Assembly (NCBI GenBank): GCA_022826945.1
Contig: JAJDTY010000003.1
Coordinates: 1 to 42,075, forward strand
Source: Candidatus Binatia bacterium
Lineage (GTDB): Bacteria > Desulfobacterota > Binatia > Bin18
Reading direction: 5' to 3'
DNA length: 42,075 nucleotides
In this document: positions 33,024 to 41,618 of the stretch, one piece after another
Numbering within the stretch: position 1 is the stretch's first letter
How the letters are laid out: every line of letters starts with the position of its first letter
Notes under the pieces: model-generated
Told to the model about the DNA's origin: nothing
Seen by the model: the letters and a program-made list of their open reading frames with translations, nothing else
The model's database searches: none
Position numbers and translations under genes: made by a program

Positions 33024-33914
33024 ATGGCACGCGTGGCACAACTCGGCTACATCGGCTTAGGCGTCAGCAATATTGACGAATGGGAACAATTCGCCACCGG
33101 AGTGCTCGGACTCCAAGCGCATACCCGCGATCCGGACGGCTCGTTATTACTGCGGATGGACGACTATCATCACCGCTTCATTGTCTCCCCTGGAGACGCG
33201 GATGATCTTACCCTGGTCGGCTGGGAAGTGGCGGACGAGGAAACGCTCACAGCGATGGGCGATCAGCTCAGCGCCAATGATATTGCCGTCGAATGGGGAA
33301 GTCCGGAAGAGGCCGAAGCCCGGCGGGTCGTTGGGCTGCTCAAGCTTCAAGACCCGAACGGCCTGGCAACCGAAATCTTCTATGGGCCCTTGGTGGGCGT
33401 GGACAAACCCTTTCAGTCTCCCCGGCCGATTTCCGGGTTTACCACCGGGGATATGGGGCTCGGCCACATCACCATGACAGTCGACAGTTTGGAGGAAAGC
33501 CTGCACTTCTACCGGGATGTGCTGGGCTTTCGCCTGAGCGATTGGGTACGCCCCCAGCCCGAGCGCGGCGTGACCTCCACGCTCAACCTCGCTTTTCTGC
33601 ACTGCAACCCGCGTCACCACAGCATGGCCTTCTGGGAAGGCAAAATGCCTAAACGGATGCACCACTTTATGGTGCAACTCCAAAGCCTGGACGATGTGGG
33701 GTCAACCTACGATCTGTGTCAGAGCAAAGAGGTGCCGATTGATATGACCCTGGGCCGGCATACCAATGACCTGATGCTGTCCTTTTATCTCAAAACCCCG
33801 TCCGGCTTCAGCGTCGAATACGGCTGGGGCGCGCGTGAGGTTGATGACACGACCTGGCAGGTCCAACTCCATCGCACCGGTAGCATTTGGGGCCATAAGC
33901 ACGTGAGTCATTAG
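33024..33914 (+). CDS. Extradiol ring-cleavage dioxygenase (BphC-type, VOC fold)
   Basis: A 296-residue two-domain type I extradiol dioxygenase, which opens a catechol-type ring next to the hydroxyls using Fe(II). Metal ligands are His148 (GLGHITM), His214 (RMHHFMVQ) and Glu265 (FSVEYGWG). The catalytic His199 (PRHHSMAF), His246 (LGRHTND) and Tyr255 are also present, so it is an active-looking enzyme like 2,3-dihydroxybiphenyl or 1,2-dihydroxynaphthalene dioxygenase. AAAGGAGG precedes the ATG. It is the first gene of a seven-gene plus-strand operon. Confidence 0.93.
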   Translation: MARVAQLGYIGLGVSNIDEWEQFATGVLGLQAHTRDPDGSLLLRMDDYHHRFIVSPGDADDLTLVGWEVADEETLTAMGDQLSANDIAVEWGSPEEAEARRVVGLLKLQDPNGLATEIFYGPLVGVDKPFQSPRPISGFTTGDMGLGHITMTVDSLEESLHFYRDVLGFRLSDWVRPQPERGVTSTLNLAFLHCNPRHHSMAFWEGKMPKRMHHFMVQLQSLDDVGSTYDLCQSKEVPIDMTLGRHTNDLMLSFYLKTPSGFSVEYGWGAREVDDTTWQVQLHRTGSIWGHKHVSH

Positions 33915-33960
33915 AGACGATCCCCCTCACCGAGGAGAAGGAGTTGAAGGAGCACGCGGC

Positions 33961-35226
33961 GTGACAGACTGGTCACACTTGGTTGATTTGGAAAAATGTA
34001 CGGTCAGTCCCCGGGTCTTTGTTGACGAAGAGGTCTACCGGGACGAACAGGAGCGGATCTTCGGCCGCTGCTGGCTCTATCTGGCGCATGAATCCCAGCT
34101 CCCGAGTCCGGGCGACTTCGTCACCCACTACATGGGCGAGGAGTCGGTCCTGGTCTGCCGGACGGCAAGCGGAAAAATCCGGGTCTTTCTGAACTCCTGC
34201 CGCCATCGCGGTGCGCGCATGTGCCGTCTGGACGTCGGCAACGCCAAAGCGTTTACCTGCCCCTACCACGGCTGGACGTATGACAACCAGGGCCGGCTCA
34301 TCGGCGTTCCGCAATTCAAGGAAGCCTATTACGAAGAGCTCAACCGGGAGGACTGGGGGCTAATCGAAGTGCCCCGCGTGGAATCGTTTCGGGGCCTCAT
34401 CTTTGCCTGTTTCGACGAGAACGCCCAGAGCCTGGATGCCTACCTCGGGGATATGAAGTGGTATCTCGATCTCATCTTCAACAAGACTGAAGGCGGCATG
34501 GTTGTCATGCCCGGACTGCACCGCTGGAATCTGGGCGGCAACTGGAAGCTGGCCGCCGAGCAGTTCAACGGCGACAACTATCATACCGGAGCGGCCCATG
34601 AGAGCATGCTCAAAATCGGCCTCGGCCCGGCGAACGGGCAATTTCTCGGTGACCGGCCCTGGGTACGAGATTTTGAGGCCAAGCTGGAGAACGGGCATGG
34701 CTGGATCAATTTCAAGATTGACATGGCCGGCGGCGTGCCCGATCCGTTGGCGCACCATATGGAGCGGATGCAGGCTGCGGCCAGACAACGCCTGACACCG
34801 GCCCAGAGCGAACTGGTCGGCTGTGTTCATGTTGGAACCGTGTTTCCGAATTTTTCCATTCTGACCTTTCTGGGTTTCTTGACCATTCGGGTCTGGCATC
34901 CACGCGGCCCGCATAATATGGAGGTATATTCCTGGGGCATGATCGAGCAGGAAGCTCCGCCTGAAGTGGTCGAGATCGCCCGGAAGATGCAGATTCTGAC
35001 CTTTTCGCCCAGCGGTATCTTTGAGCAGGATGACGGCGAGATGTGGGGCAATAGCGTCAAGGCCATGAGTGGTCTACACCGCCGGAACTTCCCCCTCAAC
35101 TATCAGATGGGGGCCGGACATGGCCGCACCGACCCGGACAAGCCCGGCCTGATTCATCCCCCCTCAACGGAAATCGGCATCTTTGGCGTCTACGAACAGT
35201 GGCAGGCTCTCATGGGTGGAGCATGA
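33961..35226 (+). CDS. Rieske non-haem iron ring-hydroxylating dioxygenase, alpha subunit
   Basis: A 421-residue catalytic subunit with a GTG start at 33961; GGAGAAGGAG lies a little far upstream. The Rieske cluster ligands are Cys80-x-His82 and Cys100-x2-His103 (SCRHRGARMC, TCPYHGW). The catalytic iron site is Asp205, His208, His213 (GDNYHTGAAH) with the third ligand among Asp357/358 (FEQDDGEMWG). It adds O2 across an aromatic ring to give a cis-dihydrodiol, in the cytosol, with electrons from a ferredoxin not encoded nearby. It overlaps the beta subunit gene by ATGA. Confidence 0.94.
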   Translation: MTDWSHLVDLEKCTVSPRVFVDEEVYRDEQERIFGRCWLYLAHESQLPSPGDFVTHYMGEESVLVCRTASGKIRVFLNSCRHRGARMCRLDVGNAKAFTCPYHGWTYDNQGRLIGVPQFKEAYYEELNREDWGLIEVPRVESFRGLIFACFDENAQSLDAYLGDMKWYLDLIFNKTEGGMVVMPGLHRWNLGGNWKLAAEQFNGDNYHTGAAHESMLKIGLGPANGQFLGDRPWVRDFEAKLENGHGWINFKIDMAGGVPDPLAHHMERMQAAARQRLTPAQSELVGCVHVGTVFPNFSILTFLGFLTIRVWHPRGPHNMEVYSWGMIEQEAPPEVVEIARKMQILTFSPSGIFEQDDGEMWGNSVKAMSGLHRRNFPLNYQMGAGHGRTDPDKPGLIHPPSTEIGIFGVYEQWQALMGGA

Positions 35227-35732
35227 TGAACGCGGCGGACCGCACCCGACTCCGTCACGAGTTCGAAGAGCTGCTCTATTACGAGGCCTGGCTGCTGGAC
35301 AACGATCAACTCGAAGAGTGGCTTGAGCTGTTTACCGACACGATTCGCTATTGGGCTCCGGTCCGCGGCAATATGGAGCCGGGCCGGGAAGACCTGTCTC
35401 GGCCTCATCTCCTGGCGCATTTTGATGATGACAAGACCAGCCTGACCCTGCGCGTCAAACGCCTGAGAACCGGGGCCGCCCATGCCGAGGAGCCACGCTC
35501 CCGCATCCGGCATTTTGTCTCCAATGTACAGATCCTTGAGACCGACGGACCGGACCGGGTAAAAGTCGGCTCAAATTTTCAGGTCTTCCGCAGTCGCTGG
35601 GAAGGGACCGAGCACCTGTTCGTCGGCTGCCGGGAGGATTGGTGGCGGCGTATTGACAACACCTGGAAGAATGAAGAACGCTTTATCCTGCTCGATCATA
35701 ATGTGCTGGAGAATGTGACCGTCTTTTTCTAA
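35223..35732 (+). CDS. Ring-hydroxylating dioxygenase, beta subunit
   Basis: A 169-residue small subunit, structural partner of the alpha subunit in an alpha3beta3 hexamer. It has the NTF2-like pattern LLYYEAWLLDNDQLEEWLEL, then FTDTIRYWAPV, RIRHFVSNVQ and FRSRWEGTEHLFVGCREDWW. Two start codons are adjacent (ATGATG at 35223); the Shine-Dalgarno GGTGGAG is better spaced for the second. The start overlaps the alpha stop by 4 bases, so both are made in step. Confidence 0.9.
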   Translation: MMNAADRTRLRHEFEELLYYEAWLLDNDQLEEWLELFTDTIRYWAPVRGNMEPGREDLSRPHLLAHFDDDKTSLTLRVKRLRTGAAHAEEPRSRIRHFVSNVQILETDGPDRVKVGSNFQVFRSRWEGTEHLFVGCREDWWRRIDNTWKNEERFILLDHNVLENVTVFF

Positions 35733-35762
35733 GACATTCCTTCTCTCAGTTAAGGACACGCT

Positions 35763-36572
35763 ATGGACACCTCAATCGCTGAACTCTTCAACCTCGACGG
35801 CCAGGTAGCCCTCGTCACAGGCGGTGCCAAAGGCATCGGCCAGGGTGTCGCGGAAATTCTGGCCGCTGCTGGAGCCCGTATTGCCGTGGCGGATACGGAC
35901 ATTGAAACCGCAGCCGCCACGGCCAAAGCCCTTAACGACCAAGGCCGGACAGCCCTGGCCGTCGGCGCGGATACATCCGACGAAGCCTCGGTCAAAAATA
36001 TGGTGACTGCGATCATGGACGAGTTCCAGCGTATCGACATCCTGGTCAATAACGCGGCCATCTATCCCATGGCCCGGCTGGCCGAAATGGAAACCGCGCT
36101 GTGGGATAAGGTGTTGGGGGTGAACCTGCGCGGTCCGTTCCTGTGCACCCGCCTTGCCGCCGAGCAGATGATAGCCGGCGGGCGCGGCGGGCGGATTATT
36201 AATATCTCCTCCATCAATACCGCCCGGACCTATCTGGGCATGGCCCATTACGACGCCAGCAAAGGCGGCCTCAACGCGTTTACTAGGGCGAGCGCACTGG
36301 AGTACGCGCCCCATAAAATCACGGTCAATACGCTTGCGCCCGGAGCGGTGAAAACACCGGGCTCCTTACGCGTGCGGAGCAATCTGGCCAAAGAAATGGG
36401 GCACGATACGACAGAGCCGCTAGACGCCGCGTTTGCCGAAAAAATCCCGCTCGGGGACTGGGCACAGCCGGTTGATATTGGCCAGGCGGTACTGCTGCTC
36501 ACCAGCCGGGCCGCGCATTACATCACCGGCCAGTTGATTTATGTGGACGGCGGCCTGATGCTCATGATGTAA
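35763..36572 (+). CDS. SDR-family dehydrogenase, probable cis-dihydrodiol dehydrogenase
   Basis: A 269-residue classical SDR: TGGAKGIG at residues 19-26, NNAA at 97-100, the catalytic Ser150, Tyr163 and Lys167 (HYDASKGG), and the C-terminus ITGQLIYVDGGLML. Its place directly after the dioxygenase subunits suggests it rearomatises the dihydrodiol to a catechol with NAD+. It is not close to the three LLM-region SDRs. The start is 30 bases after the beta subunit, with TTAAGGACA upstream of the ATG. Confidence 0.88.
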   Translation: MDTSIAELFNLDGQVALVTGGAKGIGQGVAEILAAAGARIAVADTDIETAAATAKALNDQGRTALAVGADTSDEASVKNMVTAIMDEFQRIDILVNNAAIYPMARLAEMETALWDKVLGVNLRGPFLCTRLAAEQMIAGGRGGRIINISSINTARTYLGMAHYDASKGGLNAFTRASALEYAPHKITVNTLAPGAVKTPGSLRVRSNLAKEMGHDTTEPLDAAFAEKIPLGDWAQPVDIGQAVLLLTSRAAHYITGQLIYVDGGLMLMM

Positions 36573-36593
36573 TCCGCCGGGAGAGGGGCAGTG

Positions 36594-38105
36594 ATGGGTG
36601 CACGCACAGGCCAGGAATATATTGACGGACTCCGAGACGACCGGGAGCTATACGTCAACGGAGAACTCGTCCGTGACGTGACCACCTACCCCGCCTTTCA
36701 GGGCGTCATCCGGGAGATGGCCCGGCTGTACGACTGCCAGTACCAGGAACCCTATACAGACATTCTGACCTATCCCTCCCCCACCTCGAATGAGCCGGTC
36801 AGCACCTCGTTTGTGTTGGCCGAAAGCTGGGCGGACATTGAAAAACGTCGCTTTGGAGAGACGACGCGATGCGAGTTGACCTGCGGCATGATGGGCCGCC
36901 TGCCCGACTATATGAACGCCTTTGTCGCGGATATGGCGGCCATCACCGCTTGGCTGGGACGCAACGAGCCGCGCTTTGGGGACAACGCCTGGACGTATTA
37001 TGAGTTGTGCCGCGAAAAAGACCTCTGTCTGACCCACACCCTGGTCGATCCGCAGATCGACAAGACCAAAGGCGTCGAGGACCAGGAAAGCATCCGCATC
37101 GTCAAGGAGACCGACGCCGGCCTGATCGTCAACGGCGCCCGCATGCTGTCCACCCTCGCCCCGATCAGCGACGATATCTGGGTTGCGCCGTATATGCCGC
37201 GCAAGCCGGGACAAGAAGCGTATGCTGTCAGTTTTTCCATCCCGGTGGCCACCCCAGGGCTCAAGTTCATCTGCCGGGAACCCTACGATGCCGGAGCCGG
37301 AGACTTTAACCGGCCGTTGAGCAGTCGGTTCGACGAAGGCGACGCCATTGCCGTTTTTGACAATGTGCTCGTCCCGTGGGAGCGGGTTTTTGCGGCCCGG
37401 GATGTGGAAACCTACAATCTCATTGCGCCTCGCATGCCGGGTTATTTTGCCTTGCAGGCGGTTATTCGCGGTGCGGTCAAACTGCGCTTTATGACCGGGC
37501 TGGCCTGTCTGGTCGCCCACAGCATCGGACGCTCGGAGATTACGCGCTATCAGGAACTGCTGGGCGAACTCGTCTCCTACGTCGAGCTGGCTGACGGCCT
37601 GGTAACGGCCACGGCGCACGAAGTCTGGACAAATGCCCAGGCTGGCGAAGGCGAGACGGATTCCGCCTCAGAAGCAGTCGCCGCAGCAAAGAGTTTCGTG
37701 CCGGGGCTAGCCACCCTTTTTGGAGCGCCGGACAAGGGCATGTTGGGTATCACCACGCTGCGCATCTTTTTTCCCTTCGTCCATGCCCGGGCGGTTGAGG
37801 TTATCCGCCTTGCGGGCAGCAGCGGCCTGGTCATGACTCCGACCGAGCAGGATTTCGCCAACCCTGCCCTGCAAGAACTCCTGCCGCGTTATCTGCGCGG
37901 CCGTGATACCCCGGCCGAGGAACGGGTGCGCATCATGAAGCTGGCCTGGGATGCCATCAGCACTCAGTTTGGCGGGCGGCAATTATTGTACGAATGGTTT
38001 TTTGCCGGTGATCCGATCAACAATCGGATTCTGTATTACGGCACGCATAAGCGCGGCGAATGTGAGGCCCTGGTGCGGAATTTTCTCAACTCTCTCAAGG
38101 GATAA
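36594..38105 (+). CDS. 4-hydroxyphenylacetate 3-hydroxylase (HpaB)-family flavin monooxygenase
   Basis: A 503-residue FADH2-dependent phenol hydroxylase of the HpaB/acyl-CoA-dehydrogenase fold, starting MGARTGQEYIDGLRDDREL. A GTG one codon upstream is an alternative; GAGAGGGGC precedes both. Family segments include RELYVNGELVRDVTTYP, HTLVDPQIDKTKGVEDQE, GLIVNGARMLSTLAPISDDI, VPWERVF and FAGDPINNRILYYGTHKRGE. It hydroxylates a phenolic ring ortho to the OH. The partner flavin reductase (HpaC) is not in the window. It lies 21 bases after the SDR in the operon. Confidence 0.92.
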   Translation: MGARTGQEYIDGLRDDRELYVNGELVRDVTTYPAFQGVIREMARLYDCQYQEPYTDILTYPSPTSNEPVSTSFVLAESWADIEKRRFGETTRCELTCGMMGRLPDYMNAFVADMAAITAWLGRNEPRFGDNAWTYYELCREKDLCLTHTLVDPQIDKTKGVEDQESIRIVKETDAGLIVNGARMLSTLAPISDDIWVAPYMPRKPGQEAYAVSFSIPVATPGLKFICREPYDAGAGDFNRPLSSRFDEGDAIAVFDNVLVPWERVFAARDVETYNLIAPRMPGYFALQAVIRGAVKLRFMTGLACLVAHSIGRSEITRYQELLGELVSYVELADGLVTATAHEVWTNAQAGEGETDSASEAVAAAKSFVPGLATLFGAPDKGMLGITTLRIFFPFVHARAVEVIRLAGSSGLVMTPTEQDFANPALQELLPRYLRGRDTPAEERVRIMKLAWDAISTQFGGRQLLYEWFFAGDPINNRILYYGTHKRGECEALVRNFLNSLKG

Positions 38106-38116
38106 GGAGTGACGGC

Positions 38117-39136
38117 ATGGCAGACTATCGAAAGCACGAAGCACGCGAGTGGGCCAAGGCAACCATGAAGGGGGTGGCTAATACCATCACCCCCACCTTT
38201 ACCCAGGACTTGCGCGGCCTGAACGAGAAAGCCATTCGCCACGACGTGCGTAAGGAAATCGAATACGGCTTTTGGGGTACCTTACTCGTGGCCGAAACCG
38301 CGACCACGTTTGATGAGTACGTCCAATTCGCACAGTGGGCGGCAGATGAAGCCAAAGGTCGGCTCCACCTCATCCACCATGCCAGCTTCAATAACCTGGA
38401 AGAAAATATCGAAGCCGTCCAAGCGACCGAGCAGGCGGGTGCCGACCTTGTCCTGCTCTCCTACCCACCCACCTTTTATCCGGACAGCGCGGACGACATC
38501 TATCGCTACACCAAAACGTTTTGTGACAACACCAATCTGGCGGTGATGCTCTTTCCCGTTCCGCTGTGGGGGTTTGAACGCATCCATCCAGCCGCGGGCT
38601 TTGGTCCGGAGCTGATCCAGCGCCTGCTCGACGAGGTACCGAATATCGCGGCGATCAAGGCGGAAGGCGGCATGCCGTCCATCGGCGGCTTTGTGGACGT
38701 ATATAAACGCTTCGGCGACCGGGTCGTTGTCACCGAACCGATTGAAGGCAACGGTCTGCCCATGGCCGGCCTGGTGCCCATGCAGTTCATGGGAACGAGT
38801 AATTATGAGTACTGGGGACCGATGATTCCCAGGATTTTCGGCCTGATCCAGGACGGGCAGTTCGAGGCCGCCATGAAATTATACTGGCAGATTCACCCGG
38901 CGCGTCAGGCGAGTATGCAGGCCATGGCCCTACTGGCGGGCTCAAACTTCCTGCACCGCATGATCTGGAAATACCAGGGCTGGCTGAGCGGCTTTAACGG
39001 CGGCCCGCTCCGCACGCCGACCATGCGCCTGAACGACCGCCAGATGAAGCCCTTACGCCAGGGACTGATCACCTCCGGACTCGAAGTCCCGGTCGAGGAC
39101 GACAAGGAGTTCTTTATCGGGCGCAACCCGGCCTAG
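38117..39136 (+). CDS. Dihydrodipicolinate synthase (DapA)-family aldolase/hydratase, atypical
   Basis: A 339-residue TIM-barrel class I aldolase, starting MADYRKHEAREWAKATM after AAGGAG. The Schiff-base lysine is Lys181 in NIAAIKAEGG. The usual tyrosine (YN in the family) is replaced by Phe146 in MLFPVPLWG, and the usual GTTGE segment reads GTLLVAETAT, so the active site differs from true DapA. In naphthalene-type pathways a DapA-family hydratase-aldolase (NahE) acts after extradiol cleavage, which fits this operon, but the altered residues leave the reaction open. It lies 11 bases after HpaB. Confidence 0.85.
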   Translation: MADYRKHEAREWAKATMKGVANTITPTFTQDLRGLNEKAIRHDVRKEIEYGFWGTLLVAETATTFDEYVQFAQWAADEAKGRLHLIHHASFNNLEENIEAVQATEQAGADLVLLSYPPTFYPDSADDIYRYTKTFCDNTNLAVMLFPVPLWGFERIHPAAGFGPELIQRLLDEVPNIAAIKAEGGMPSIGGFVDVYKRFGDRVVVTEPIEGNGLPMAGLVPMQFMGTSNYEYWGPMIPRIFGLIQDGQFEAAMKLYWQIHPARQASMQAMALLAGSNFLHRMIWKYQGWLSGFNGGPLRTPTMRLNDRQMKPLRQGLITSGLEVPVEDDKEFFIGRNPA

Positions 39137-39145
39137 GGAGACCGC

Positions 39146-40135
39146 GTGACCTTACTCCTGACAAACAGAGACGTAGAACGAGCCACGGACATCGGGACCC
39201 AGATCGACCGCATCGAACAGGGCTTACTCGAAGAAGCCAGAGACACGGTCGAACTTCCCCCGCGTCTCAACCTGGCAACGACTTCAGGCTTTTTTCGCGT
39301 CATGCCGGCGGTGATGCGGGACAGCGGTCTGATGGGCTACAAGGTGTTCCATGGCTCGGTCCAGCACGGCGTACGCTATCTCATCGCGGTCTATGACGAA
39401 AAAGACGGACGACTCCTGTCGCTCATGGACGCCGCCTATCTGACCGCGACGCGCACCGGCGCAACGACCGGTGTGGCCACCAAGTATATGGCCCGGCCCG
39501 AGGCCAGGACCGTGGGCGTGATTGGTTCGGGCCTGGAAGCGACGACGAACTTGCAGGCCGTGTGCGCCGTCCGACCGATTGAATCCGGCAAAGTCTTTAG
39601 CCCTACTCAGGCGAATCGTGAGCGCTTTGCCGTACGGATGAGCGAGCAACTGGGCATCACCCTCAGCGCAGTCACGACCCCGGAAGAAGCGGTCAGCGGG
39701 GTTGATATCGTGGTGGTTGCGACTAACACCACCGGTGTCGGCGATCTGATCGCCTACCGTGGCAGGTGGATGGAAACCAGCAGCCACGTCAATTCGATTG
39801 GTTCAACCGGCCTACAACTCCGCGAGATTGACGCGGAAACCTTCCGGAACGCGGAACGCATTGTGGTCGATTCACGAGTGCAGATGGAGGGCGAGTCGGG
39901 CGACCTCAAAGCCGCGATGGCAGCCGGGACATATGACCGCGCCAAGGTGACGGAACTCAAAAAAGTCGTCGCCGGTCGCGCTCCAGGCCGCTCGGGAGCG
40001 GATGAGATCACCCTGTTCAAATCCGTGGGCACCGCCATCCAGGATGTCGCTGCCGGCTTCGCCGTCTATAAAGAAGCCGTCCGTCAGGGACTTGGTCAGG
40101 ACGTAGGTGAGTTTCTGGAGTTGAAGAGGTTTTAG
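39146..40135 (+). CDS. Ornithine cyclodeaminase / mu-crystallin-family NAD(P)-dependent enzyme
   Basis: A 329-residue protein with a GTG start 9 bases after the aldolase gene. It has the substrate-side lysine region MGYKVFHG, the hinge RTGATTGVATKYMARPEA and the Rossmann motif VGVIGSGLEATTNLQAV. The family includes ornithine cyclodeaminases, alanine dehydrogenases and ketimine reductases. In an aromatic operon it may handle a keto-acid or imine product (inference). It is the last gene of the operon and converges with the amine oxidase gene (43 bases apart). Confidence 0.88.
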   Translation: MTLLLTNRDVERATDIGTQIDRIEQGLLEEARDTVELPPRLNLATTSGFFRVMPAVMRDSGLMGYKVFHGSVQHGVRYLIAVYDEKDGRLLSLMDAAYLTATRTGATTGVATKYMARPEARTVGVIGSGLEATTNLQAVCAVRPIESGKVFSPTQANRERFAVRMSEQLGITLSAVTTPEEAVSGVDIVVVATNTTGVGDLIAYRGRWMETSSHVNSIGSTGLQLREIDAETFRNAERIVVDSRVQMEGESGDLKAAMAAGTYDRAKVTELKKVVAGRAPGRSGADEITLFKSVGTAIQDVAAGFAVYKEAVRQGLGQDVGEFLELKRF

Positions 40136-40178
40136 GCGGATGCGCCCTTTGATCCAAAAACATCCGGCTGCGTGACGT

Positions 40179-41618
40179 TCAAGCACGTTGAGCCTGCACC
40201 TGCCGGGCCGCTCGCTGGCCCGTCCAGTACGCTCCGTGGACCGTCCCAGGGTCATGGAGATGCAGGGCTTCTCCAGCGAAAAAAACTCGACCGGCAATCG
40301 GTCTTGAGAGCATCTCCGGCTCCCCACCGTTCGCCCCGACGCGGAGATAGGCATACGACCCGCGCGCAAATGGGTCCGAGCGCCAGCGCTGGATCATCAC
40401 CCCGGTTGGCTCGGGAACAGCCGTTCCCATCACGCCGGAGAACTCTTTCCGCAACCGTGTCACAATGGCCTGGTCTGACAGCGCCTCAATCTCGTCGGCA
40501 GCAGTTCCGCCGCTGAGACCGACCAGCATAGGTACGCCGGCATAGGCAGCGAAATTGACGTAGAAAGAGCACAGGCTGCTGCCACATACAAAAACAAAAT
40601 CCGGCTCCTCGGGCCAAAACACGCGCGGAAAGCGCAGGATGATTTTATTGAAGAGTCCCATACCGAGGCGGGACAAGGCGGTCCGATGTGAGTGGGGCAA
40701 TGCCGGCTCAAAGACGATCTGCTCCGATTGCAGCACCCCGATTGGAACCGTAACAACCACTCCGTCTGCGGTAAACGTTTCCCGCTCCGTCTCAGCCCGA
40801 ACGCCGTCCGCTCCGTACGCAATTCGTTTGACACTCTGACCGAACCGGACCGGGAGACCTTCGGCAAGGTGTTGGACCAGCCTGTCCATTCCATCGAGCA
40901 CGAATTGCTCCCCCCAGGGAAAACCTTCCCCCGTTGGTCCGGTTATCGATTCGTACAGTAGACCGGCAAAACCGAGGTCGTGCGGAGACGCGGCGTAGAG
41001 GTTCTCTATTCCCCTCTCGATCCGACAGCGCGCCAAACGACCCGCCTCGGTTAACGGAGCGGGAAGCGCACTCAAGACATCAGCGACCGAAACCCTGGTG
41101 CCGGGGCGTCCAAGCCAACGGCGAGCCAGGGTCGAGACATAGGTCCAGCCGCTCTGTCTGTACACCGCAGCTTCCAATTTCGTATATTCGGACTCAAACG
41201 CGGCGCGGGAGACGGCTGACCGCCCGACCGTGCCCAGTTCATAGGCCGCCAGATTGCCATACTCGCTCACCCGCGTCCTGAGACCCAGGTTCGCGGCAAC
41301 GGCCTTGAGTGGATTGCCCCGCCCGCCGTGCAGCCAGGACGCCCCGAGGTCAATGGGGGTTTCAAAGCAACGGTCGGTCCAGACCCGGCCGCCGATGCGG
41401 TCTCGGGCTTCCAGAATGGTGACCGCATAGTCGGCGCGCTGGAGCTCACGGGCCGCGGCCAGCCCACTCATGCCGGCCCCAACAATCAGGACTCTGCCGC
41501 CAGGCGGAACGGTAGAGGGTGTTTGAGACCGACAACCAGCCAACACGACCGCCCCAGCCTTCAGCACCAGTTTGTGAAAGTCGCGACGTGCGATTTTTTC
41601 CACATCACCCCTGCTCAC
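40179..41618 (-). CDS. Flavin-containing amine oxidase, probable Tat-exported lipoprotein
   Basis: A 479-residue FAD monoamine/polyamine oxidase-type enzyme. The N-terminus ARRDFHKLVLK (Arg11-Arg12) is a twin-arginine motif, and VLAGC at residues 25-29 is a good lipobox, so the folded enzyme is probably exported and lipid-anchored. The FAD site is VLIVGAGMSGLAAARELQ, with the acid EARDRIGGRVWTD, the substrate-domain segment DLGASWLHGG, and the C-terminal FAD motif FFAGEALHLHDPGTVHGAYW. The GTG start at 41618 overlaps the stop of the upstream amidohydrolase (GTGA), so translation is coupled. Confidence 0.88.
   Translation of the reverse strand: MSRGDVEKIARRDFHKLVLKAGAVVLAGCRSQTPSTVPPGGRVLIVGAGMSGLAAARELQRADYAVTILEARDRIGGRVWTDRCFETPIDLGASWLHGGRGNPLKAVAANLGLRTRVSEYGNLAAYELGTVGRSAVSRAAFESEYTKLEAAVYRQSGWTYVSTLARRWLGRPGTRVSVADVLSALPAPLTEAGRLARCRIERGIENLYAASPHDLGFAGLLYESITGPTGEGFPWGEQFVLDGMDRLVQHLAEGLPVRFGQSVKRIAYGADGVRAETERETFTADGVVVTVPIGVLQSEQIVFEPALPHSHRTALSRLGMGLFNKIILRFPRVFWPEEPDFVFVCGSSLCSFYVNFAAYAGVPMLVGLSGGTAADEIEALSDQAIVTRLRKEFSGVMGTAVPEPTGVMIQRWRSDPFARGSYAYLRVGANGGEPEMLSRPIAGRVFFAGEALHLHDPGTVHGAYWTGQRAARQVQAQRA

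Noticed and set aside
40137..40170. CGGATG...CATCCG stem between the convergent ornithine-cyclodeaminase-family and amine oxidase genes
   Set aside because: Six pairs around a long loop, within chance expectation.
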